A stretch of 64,000 bases of DNA, taken from positions 62,001 through 126,000 of the forward strand of contig NW_022145559.1 of NCBI RefSeq assembly GCF_000002235.5, in the 5' to 3' direction. The notes beneath the pieces were generated by a model. That model saw nothing but the letters and a program-made list of their open reading frames with translations, was not told the DNA's origin and ran no database searches. Made by a program: the position numbers and the translations under genes. This DNA comes from Strongylocentrotus purpuratus. Lineage: Eukaryota > Echinodermata > Echinoidea > Camarodonta > Strongylocentrotidae. This document shows, piece after piece, positions 25,899-37,800 of the stretch (the stretch's first letter is position 1; every line of letters begins with the position of its first letter).

Positions 25899-28800
25899 TT
25901 ATAATTTACTGCTTTCAGCCTGACTCCAGCGATCCTACTTGTACCTTCTGGGAGTTTAATCTTGGTAAATGGTCTGTGGAGGAATGTCAACTGTTACCTG
26001 ATAACACCGTCAATAGCTCCAGTAATGAATACTACACATGCGCCTGCGACCACCTGACCAGCTTTGCCGTTTTAGTGGTACGTTATTCCTTCCACATGTT
26101 GGAGATATATCGCTTTTTTTTTTCCTTCTCAAACTGAATGAGTAGTTTGTTAACGTAGTCACCTCAAACTAAACATCTAAGTAAACATGAGACTGCTGTT
26201 GAATAGATAGGATCCTATATGAAGGTTAATCAATAAAAGCTGCATGTCCTACTTGTTATTTTTTTGATAATTCACTTTATTGGTCATTCATCTTGACCGT
26301 TTTGCAAATGAAAATAATGCCGAACAGACGTGAAAATAGATTTCACACTTTTTAAACCAAAATAATAAACAAAGATTTGTTCATTTAAAAAAAATATACT
26401 GTTAATCGTACGAAATGCAGAGCAAGGCACGGTTAACTTACTTCCCACGAGGTCCTTGACTGGGGATAGGGAGATTGTTTATTCTGTGTTCCTAACGGAC
26501 AGCTAGTATTTTAGTTTACGGGACAAGTGATGAAGGTAGAATAGGTCGGTCATTCTCAATATCTAGCAGAGTCTCAGCCTGGCAACCCTGTACTCGGGAT
26601 GGCCAGATATCACCATTCGCCTTTATCTAGAGGCCTCAAGTTCCCCCCAAAACTTAGTTCACCCAGCGCGGATCCACGGGGGGGGAGGGGGAAGGCCCGA
26701 CGGCTCCCCCCCCCCCCCCCCCACCCCCGTGGATTGGAAAAACAAGGGTTAAAAATAGATGGTAACCACACATTTACCTTTTTCTTTTCTGTTTATCAAG
26801 GGAGGGGGTGTTGAGTAAAATTAAAATAAAACAATTGTATTTGTAGTGCTCACTACCACCCCCCCCCCCCCCCCTAAGCGAAAATAACGGTCGGCGCAAA
26901 TTTAACATTTCCGCCTCCTCCCCCCCCCCCTCCCCCCTATTGGTAAATCCTGGATCCGCCACTGAGTTCACGTGAGTTTGGTTTAAAAGTTTTAAGATTA
27001 ATTGGTTTGAAGGTTAGACAGGTTGGATTTAATCAAGAGACATGGGTAGTGAACGAATTAAAAACATTACTGACAGTTACATTGCTCGCCCGAAGTTCTA
27101 AAGTTAATGACATATGTAAGAAGAGATTGTCATCATCACAATGAAATTAGGATTTATAAAATTGAATGGCGTGACGTGGCTTGTTTGCATGTTTGCATGA
27201 TTTCACCCGACGTGTTACTTTTAAACCTGTTATCAATGAGTGAAATTCATAATGTATACAGATTCACTAATTCTTTACTGTAATCTTATTTTATTGCTCA
27301 CGCACACGGGTCACGCTGAAGAACATACATGTTGATGCAGTACCTCCGAAATCTGCACTCCGTATATTGAGTATCATTGGGTGTGCTATATCATGTCTGT
27401 GTCTGGTCATCGCTATCGCATCCTATCTTACTATCAAGTAAGTCAAAATGTTTGTGGCTGTGTTTTTTTTTACCCATCCTCTTCCCATCCCCAAGACAAT
27501 TATTTAATAAGATAGAATCAGTCTAAATCAATGAATTTATACAGAAACAACTCAATATAATAAACTCTCAAACCAGTTCTCATCATGAGGGGATTTGATC
27601 CCTCTGATATGTTATGACTATGAAGAAAAAACAATATATATACATAGATAAATGTCTCTGGATGCAATTCCCTTTGTCAACTTTTGTTCCCCATTTGTAT
27701 ATTTTTTTCTTTCTCAATGCTATTATTTATTTTTGATATATTCTGTGTTTAAGTGTAATGTCACGATTTGCATGTGTAGTATGTGAAAGGCAAACATCTG
27801 ATATAAATAATCTTACATGTCATGTTTGTGAAGATAACTTAGTTTCCTTACGGGCTCTGGAAGATGATTTTGGTTTAAATACATATTACTATACAACATC
27901 AGACTATGATAAGAAAATTCATGATTCAAATTCCGAAGAGAAATTTGTAACTGTTGCCCATTTTAATTGTAGAAGTTTGAAGAAGAATATTAACAGTCTT
28001 GAATATGTTTTATCAGAAATCAAATGTCCATTTTCTATAATAGCACTATCTGAAACTTGGTTAAAAAATGATGAATGTGTAAACATAAATGGTTACCAGT
28101 TTGTTGGAGAAGGGAGAGCCGAGAAACGTGGTGGAGGAGTAGGTTTTTATGTAGGGAATGGCTTGAAATTTAAGAGACGTTCAGATATTGATATTTTAAT
28201 GACTTCATTGAAGTTCTTTTTATTGAAATATACTGTTAATATTCAAATAAAATTCTTGCTATCTTCTATAGACCACCTGCTCATTCAGTTCCTTTTTTTC
28301 TAAATGCATTATAAATACCCCTGCATCAAGTAACAACAGAGGAAAAAGAATGTATTTTAATTGGCGATTTTAATTTAGACTTGTTAAAGATTTCTTCGTT
28401 CAACAATTTTAATAGTTTTATTGATATTTTAAAGTCTTATTCTTTTGCTCCCTTGATTCTTAAACCTACAAGAATAACTACACAATCTGTCACCCTCATA
28501 GACAATATATTTACGAACAGACCTGAAAATAATATCAATGCTGGGATACTCCTCACTGATGTGAGTGATCATCTCTCTATTTTTTGTCAATTGCAATTTC
28601 TCATTCATGATGATGATCCTGGTGCAATATACAAGCGTGCAATAAATGACTCAAATATTTCTATGTTCTGTGAAAGGCTACTTATGACAAACTGGGGTGA
28701 GATTTTAAAATTTGATTATGTTAACAGTGTTTTTGATGTTTTTATGAAATATTTTCTTGAAACGTACAATAAATGCTTTCCATTTCAAAAAATGAAAATA

Positions 28801-31800
28801 AAACAGAGACAAGAAAAGCCTTGGTTTGATGCTGAACTTAAAAAAATGTGCAAAAAGAAAAATATTTTATTTCGGAAATATATCAAAAATCCATCTCGTT
28901 ATCGGAAAAATGTATACTCGTGTTATAGAAATGTTGTAAACAGTGAGATACGAAAACATAAACGAGAATATTATTTTTCCAAATTTAAACGTGTCAAAAG
29001 TAATATTAAGGCAACTTGGAAAACCATAAATGATATTTTAATGAAAGCTCGGGAAAAAATGCAATGTGATTTTATTGAACAAAATGGTATACAGATACAT
29101 GATAAACAGGCCATTGTCCAAGGATTTAATAACTTTGTTAGCTCTATTTGTTATACTGCTTTGTAATTTATTCAATTTGTCTTTACAAGTTGGAGTTTTT
29201 CCTACTGCTTTCAAGAAGGCTAAGGTAATTCCTGTGTACAAAAAAGGAGATAAACATATTTTAAATAATTATAGACCGATATCAATTTTATCTACTTTCT
29301 CAAAAATCTTTGAAAAGCTAGTTTATAGTCGTCTATTTTCCTTCTTATGTAAAAGAGATATATTATACCATGAACAGTATGGGTTTAGACAAAATTACAG
29401 TACATATATGGCTCTTTTGGATTTTACGAATATTATTGCTAAATCATTTGAAGATAAAAAAAAAGTTGTTATTGGAATATTTTTAGATCTTACCAAAGCA
29501 TTCGATTGTATAAGTCATCAAATATTGTTACAAAAATTACAATTTTATGGTATTCGGGGTTCTGTACTTAAGTGGTTTTCCAGTTATTTAAATAATAGAG
29601 TACAATATGTATGTATAAATAATTTATCTTCTGAGATTGCACATAACCCATTTGGTGTCCCTCAGGGATCAGTATTTGGTCCGTTACTGTTTTTTATTGT
29701 ATATTAATGATATTCAATTCGTAAGTAATATCTTACAGTCGATAATTTTTGCAGATGATACAAGTTTATTTTTGTCTGGTAAAAATATTGATACATTGTG
29801 TTTTACTGTTAATACGGAACTTAAATTGATTGATACATGGTTTAAAGCAAATAAATTAAAATTGAATGCACAAAAAACATGCTGTATGTTATTTCAGCCC
29901 AAAAATAAAAATAGTAATACATCCTGTATGGAAATAAGTATCAACCAACAAAAAATATCGATAATAAATTCTACAATTTTTTAGGAGTAAGAATTGACAA
30001 CAAACTGACTTGGAAACAACATGTACATTATGTATCATGTCAAATATCTAAAGCTATTGGTGCAATGAACAGAATTAAAACAATTGTACCTTTTAATATT
30101 CTTCTTAATCTGTATAATACCATGATTCTTCCCTATCTTATCTACTGTAACATAGTGCGGGGAGATTGTGCTGAAACTTCAGAAACGGGCAATACGAATT
30201 ATTTTAAACTTACTTCCTTTTTCCCACACTGCTCCTATATTTAGAAAACATTGTATATTAACAATTTATGATACACATAAGCAACATATTGGTATCTTTA
30301 TGTTTTCTTACTCTAAAAATATACTTCCAAAGTTTCTAGATGACTGTTTTATTTGTAATAGAAATGTGACGAATTATGAAACTCGTCAATCAAATCTTTT
30401 CCACCTGCCAATGTTTACTTATGATTTCTCAAGAACAACAATTATTTATGCCGGACCAAAATTATGGAACAAACTACCTCAAGAACTCCAAACATGCCCA
30501 ACTGTATCAATTTTTAAAAGAAAACTTAAGAAGTATCTTGTAAATGAATATTTATAATTACTATTATTTTTTTACATAAATGCCTTTTCTGTTTCTTGTC
30601 TTTTTGTAATGGATTTGTCCGGTTTAGTTTTGATAATTGAGGCTTTGTGTTATTTCAATCTCTTTTTTTTTTATCTCGTTTTTAATAAATTTAAGAAACT
30701 TTTTATGTAAATTTTGTTTTTTCCCACCACATTATGATTTAAATTGAAGGTGTTTCATTTTAACGTTTGTTAATGTATATATATATGCATATAAATTGTA
30801 CTTGTGTTTTTTTTAATCAGATGTGGAAATAAAACTTGAACTTGAACTTGAACATGATAATGTACACAAGTGATTGAAAATGAAAGTTAAAACAGACTAA
30901 GAGATGTCTATCAGTAAAACAATGGCAAAGACATTTCAATGGTATTTTAAGTACCGATTTAAAGGCTTATATGCCGGCTTACATTCCTCAGGAATAATGA
31001 TTATTCTGATAACGTAATACGTCATTTGAATGTTCACATTTTTCAATAGAGGATGTGACGATGTTTAAGGCAATTAAAGGGCAATCCAACAGTTCCGACT
31101 CTTACGAAACCAATTAGAAAAGAGAAACAGAATGGAGACAGTTAGAATAAACAGGACCAATCATAAGGGAGTTATGAATGTTTGAAACATCGTATTACAA
31201 AATCTATGGGAATCTTAAATTGGCAATTTGGAAAGTGGAATGTGACGTAGTTATGGACAACTGAGTCATCTGTCGTTTATAAAAACTTAATTAATTTCTG
31301 TTTTGCTCTTATTTGTCTTCTCACTCAGGGCACTACACAAAACATATCATGGATAGCATATTATCACAGATCCTCTAAAAAGAAAGGACCCTCCTGAGTC
31401 ATGCATTTTGAAGAAAAAAAATTGTTTAAACATATGGAGAATTTTGTTCCGGTACTACGTCATAGTGACTGTACCAATTAAGCTAACATTGAGCACCTAT
31501 AGATTATTAACATAGAAAAATCACAACTTGTAAACATTCATCCATTCATTATTTTTATTTATATATTTACTCTTTTTTTTCTTTCAATTACTATTATTAT
31601 TATTTTTGTTTTTTTCGGGGGGGGGGGTGTCCTATTCCATGCCAACTTTCACCAGTCTGCTTCTAGACGGTGTGTGTATCTCCAAAGCTTTGGAAAAACT
31701 TCCACCAGACATGTAAAAGCCTCATCTTGGGCCGTTCTCAAACTTTTGTTGGAGACACATCTGTTCTAAGACCACGTTCTCACTCACTTTGAAAGTGGTC

Positions 31801-34800
31801 TTAGTTAGACCGCTCCAGAGGAACGGGTCTTGATAAACGGTTTGCGAGCGTTCACACTCCGAGCAGTTTTGTATGGCTCAAACCGCTCCACGAGTCAAGG
31901 TGGTCTTGTTGCTATTGCAGCTCAGGTCAGCAGGTCAATTTTTTCGCGCGCGGAATACAAACCGTATGTACCGTACTACATGTTTCGCACGGAACGTCAC
32001 TAGCTCACTTCCGATCAAAGTACGCTTCCGTTCACATTGCACGTTAGAGCGGTCCAAACCGCTCTAAATAAGACCCGTTCCTCAAGACCACCTCCCGAGG
32101 TGGTCTTCTGGAGCGGTCTAGAAGTCCACTTCCTGGACCACTTTGACCGTTCTCACTCACCTATGAACTGCTCCTGAGGAACGGGTCTTAGTTAGACCGC
32201 TCCAACGAAGTGAATGAGAACGGGGTCTAAGAAGCCTTTTGAAAAAGTTTTGGTTGTGTGTCAATTTAAGATATGTTTTTCACCACGGTGCAAGTCAGTA
32301 TATTACATTAACTGCACTATGCATCGATCGTATTATCAATGCTATCATAACATAATGGTTGTTAATGTAACGATAGCATTGATAATACGATCGATTCATA
32401 GCGCAGCTAATGTAATATAATGTCTACAGAGTTTTTCATTTTGGAATAAAACAGATGGGGAGACATTATGTCGTATACAGGTCACATTGCACGGAACTGC
32501 CCTTGTTAGTAAAATCAGATCAACGAATTTTCGTCTATTTCTTTGGAGAAAAAAAAACGTATAAACGATAACATCTTTCATCAACAGGAATATACATCAG
32601 AGTACCAAGATTTTCATCTGTCTTTGCACTACCCTGCTCTGTTTTTACACCGTCTCCCTCGCCATCATCGCTCTCGACACAAAGTTCCAGCATGCCGAGG
32701 TCGAGTTGATACCGTGTACCGTCTTGGCGACACTCGTCCACTACTTCGTGCTCTCTTCGCTTACGTGGATGGGCATCGAGGGGTTTAGTCTGGCCATTAT
32801 AAAACGTATTGATAATCACATCTCGATGACCAAAGTTTCGATTGTAGGATGGGGTAAGAACCGTTGATATCTCGTTATAATACACCAAATACAACTATAG
32901 TGCGTACTTAAAAAAAAAAAATCACTGACAAGAGACGAGACCATTATAGGTGTCTAGATGACCTTAATGGTCACCATAGACTTTTCAAGAACAGACAGAG
33001 GTTGTTTTTACTTGATTCCTGTATTCACTATTGTGACATTTGTCTTGTTAAAGGAGGATAGCCGCGTCATACACACTCACCACACCCTTACAATGGCACC
33101 GGCCGCTTGTTTTTATATTAGAGTTGTTTCCCCTATTTACTTACGGAGGCTAATACAAATGTTTCCTTTGGTGTAGGCTGCCATGCGTTTTTGTGCATTG
33201 GACTGAACCTTTGCTTTCTCCATACTTATCATATGATTTCACCTGATCGTCGGTTCTACTATAATCGACGGTTCAGTTGTGGTTAATTAACAGACGTAGA
33301 CGTAGAGGACTCTAAACTCTGCACAACTCCCCCTATCCTCTCCCCTATCCCCCCCCCCCCCATTCCACCCCTGAATGATCAGGACCACCCTGTGCAAAGC
33401 GGAGCGCGGTTTGGGAAACATTCAGTCTTTGTTTATCATTTGTTTATTTATTTAGTTATGAATTTATTTTTTAATTCATTTACTTTTTCTTTTTACAATT
33501 ATTCCTGTATCTATTTTGTTTCAATTACTCATATATTTATTCATTTTTACTCCAAAGTATATAGAGTAATAGAGTATAAAGGGGACATTGTCTTATTTTC
33601 CTAATCTTTGTTTTCCTTTTCTTTTCAAACTCAGGTATCCCGGCTGTGATTGTTGCCGTAACTGGGGGAATCACTAGGAACTATTATGCTGTCAAGGATT
33701 AGTAAGTTACTTGCACATGAGGAATCTTGCAAGAAGTTGATAATTACTGACAAATTAAAGCATTTCAATTTGTGTTTATCTATATCTCGAAGTTCGAACT
33801 GAATACTCCTACTGTTGTAGAATATCAACGGAACTGCTTTAATACAGCTCTGGTATAGAGGAAACAACAAATGCCCTTGAGCTTGATAATTACAACTAGG
33901 GTCTCGTTTGCAGGTGAAACTATCTGGTTTATTAATTTATAGGCACCAAACGTAGTAAGCCACAGAAAGGTTTTTTTTCCAAGAACGTTTTCATTTATTT
34001 CATGAACATGTACTTCCAGGAGAAGGGGTTGATTTAGCCGGTGATTTTAACACGGTCCTGAATTGTAAAAAGGACAAAAATTAAGGAATAATCAAAGATG
34101 GTAATGATGCTTTCTATTTGCGTTACCAAATCTCTTTAAAAAACTTAATTGATATATGGAGATTGAGAAACCCTGAAGCAAGGGAATTTACACATACACA
34201 TTCTTATCCATGCTTTGTACAGTCTCGAATTGACTTCGCACTGTTATCCGAATGGTTGAATGATTTCGCTAAAGATATAGGCATTTTAGGTCGCTTTATG
34301 TCAAACCATAGGGCAGTTTATTAAAAATTCGAGTTTAAGGCCGCAAAAAAAGGGCAAAGGCATTTGGAAACTAAATAACTCACTTTTGCAAGAAGATGGT
34401 TATCAAAAAAAATGTAATTTCTCTTATTAATGAGTTAGAAGCGAAATTAAAATTAAAAAAACAGAAAATATATCAGTTTTGTGGGACATGATCAAACAGA
34501 AAATAAGACACATGTCATTTATTTATTGTATTAATACGCCAAGGGTAAGAAAAGGCTTACAGTTATTCTTACAAGACAGGTTATCAAGTCTTGGAATATC
34601 AAATGAAGATCAAGATAACGAATTGTCTCATGTTAGAAGACAATTGTCAGAATTCTATGAATATGAAATACATGGTGCACAAATACGGTCAAAAATCAAA
34701 TGATATGATGATGGCGAGCAAAATAATAAACATTTGTTAGGCTTAGAAAAAGAAACTTTAAGTTAAAGAATATGTTTAAAGTAAATTTTAATGGAATAAT

Positions 34801-37800
34801 ATACAGAAATATGAAAGATATGATTGTAACGGAAGTTAAATATTTTTCTTGTTTGTATTCGGCGACGGGATAAGAGAATGAAGTGAATGATTATCTGAAA
34901 AACATTAAGGTTGATAATGTATTAAATGAAAAACAAAAATAGATACTGTGATTCAGAAAAAATGGTTTGACTTTTGAGTTTTACCATGTTTTTGGAATAA
35001 TTTGAAACATATTCTGTTAAAGTAATTCAAAACATCATTGTTAGTAGGAGATTTACCTATTTCACAAACTAGAGCTGTCGTAACCCTTTAACATAAGAAA
35101 AGCGATAAAGAAATTTTTCAAATTGGAGGCCGATTAGTCTCCTAAATACCGATTATGAAATATTAGCATCTGTGTTAGCAGGAAGGTTGAAAAAAGTATT
35201 AAATGTTTGTATTGATTCAGATCAAAATGCATATCTTAAAGGACGTTTTATTGGGAACAATATTCGTTTGATCGATGATGTAATATGTTAATTTGAAGAA
35301 AAAAAAATTCCGGAGCTGTTATCTTTTTGGATCTAAAAAAGGCTTTCGATCAAATAAGTTGGGATTTTCTTTACAAAAGCTTAGACAAATTTAATTTTGG
35401 TAGTATATTTATTGGATATATAAAAACTCTTCATGCAAATGTTCAAAGTTGTATTGTTAATATTTATTGGCAAACATCTTTTTTTTTCTCTGCAAAGAGG
35501 TCTTCGGCAAGGATGTCCAGTGTCTGCTCTATTGTTTTGAGTTGTCATCGAAATATTAGCATTTGAGATCAGATCAGATGAAGCTATTCAAGGTGTTCAA
35601 TTACCGGGATTACGAGATATGCCTGCTACTCAAGTGAAAATTAGCTTTTTAGCAGATAATACAACAATTTCCGTTGCAAACGAAATTTCTTTTAAAAATG
35701 CCATGCGTAAATAAAAACTGTTGGTTATGTAGCAGGACCTACTTTAAATGTATCAAAACCAAAAGGTTTTCATTTTGGTGATTTTAATGTAGAACAATAT
35801 AAGGAAATCACATGATCTAATCAGTTTGTAAAAACATGGAAGGAAAATGTAGAACATATTGAAAACCAAATTAAACAGTGGAAATGTAGAAAGTTGACAC
35901 ACTTTGGTAAAATAACTCTAGTGACATCACCTGTCAAATATTACTTATAGTGTGTTAGTTTTTCCAAATATTGATTGTACAAATAATCAAATTGAAAAAC
36001 TCATTTACAATCTTGGATACTTTAGATAGAGTAAAGAGAAAAACTATAATCAGGTCAATTGATAAAGGAGGTTTGAATATGCCAAATTTTGTTTTGCAAA
36101 GTTTTACTTTAAAAGTAAATTGGCTCTTTAAGTTAATGGATAATAAAGATCATAATTTTTAAATGGAAGATTCTACCATTTGATTATTTAAAGTATCTTG
36201 GGCCTAAATTTTCAGTGCTCAAGATGAGTTTCTTAAAAACGAAGATTTAACAGTTCTGAAAGAAACACCATTATTTTCCCAACAATGTATTTCCACATGG
36301 AAACAATGTCAATGTGTAAATAAATCATGTAATGAGGTCAATAATATTAGAATGCAGCGGTTATGGAGAAACACATATATAAAAGAAAACAAATATGTTT
36401 ATGGTGGAAACACTATCTAAAATCTGGAATATAATTTATTGGGAACATTATACGCCAAAGGGGATGTGGATGTAAATCGGGCAAAAGAATTATTTTGTAT
36501 TAAAAATAATTATTTATGTGAGGTTAAATTACTTTGGAAGTGTATACCTCGTGACTGGAAAAGAAAATTAAAATGTGAAACTGTTTTGTGTTCATATAAA
36601 AATACACGTCTTCATTTTGTAGAATTGACACCAAAAATATATCATTATATATCAGTTATAAAATGAACAAAAAATCACAAATTATATATAAGATATTGGT
36701 TGATAGAATTTTTATGAATCCAAATGTTCAAATTTATTGGGAATTTGTTTGGGAGAAAAATTATCCTGGGCAAATATATGGAAAATGAATTTGACATACG
36801 TTAAGGAAAAACGAATAAAACAGTTTAATTTCAAACTACTCTATAAGTTATGAGCATGTGAAGAATATCTATATCGTTTCAAAAGATCTGATCATGATTA
36901 TTGTTTGAAGTGCAAATGAACAGAAAATTATTATCTTTTATTTTATGACTGTGAGTACTCAAAAATATTTCGGAACAAGGTCTAATTTTTCTCAGAAAAA
37001 ACAAAAGTATTGTTTGGTAATGAAAAAATTGAATACAGTGATATAATTGTAGGCAAGCAATGTGATTTGATAAATTCAGAATATGTAGTTTTTTAAAATC
37101 TATTAATTAATTTAGCTTCTTATGTTTTATATACGTAAAAAGAAATGGTAACTTTAAAAACATATTCGACATTTTTTTGAAGGAAATATTATGAAGGGCA
37201 ATCGTTGAAAAGCATCATGTCTGTAAAAAATGTTGACTATATTAAGCAAAAAAGTATAATTCTTTTTGTGATATAAGTATAATTCATGTGCTTTTCTTTG
37301 TAATCGAGATAATTTTGTGTCTCTTATGTACGTATTATTATTCAATAAATAAATGATGGAAAAAAGCAAAACATAGGGTACTGATTAAACATATTAATGC
37401 GCGGTCAAGCTTGTTTTCTAAAGTCTTCTCCAAGCAATGTTCCTTTTTCTCTATATCTCCATCGACAGTTGTTACATCCGGAAATGGCCCCTGATTGGTG
37501 GTCTCCTGATCCCAATGGCCATCATCCTCATCATCAATATCACTGTGTTCATCCTGGCAATGTGTCGTGTGGAAAAATCTGTACGAACTTCAGGGCGTGT
37601 GAAGAAGGACCGCAAGACCGAACGACATGAGACCCTAAAACGGATCCAGAATGGCATCGCCACGTTGATCCTGCTTGGCTGCACCTGGACTACTGGATAC
37701 CTGGCCCTGATCAATGTGGACTACACTGAACTCCTCTTCATCATCTTCAACTCTTTGCAAGGCTTCTTCATCTTCGTCCTCTATTGTCTTCGTAACACAG

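Larger units (their letters stand above)
30860..32587. other. TM1-TM2 intron, right part
   Basis: No exon is visible before 32588. A G run occurs at 31618-31627. Two foldback elements follow (31769-32230 and 32297-32421). Confidence 0.6.
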
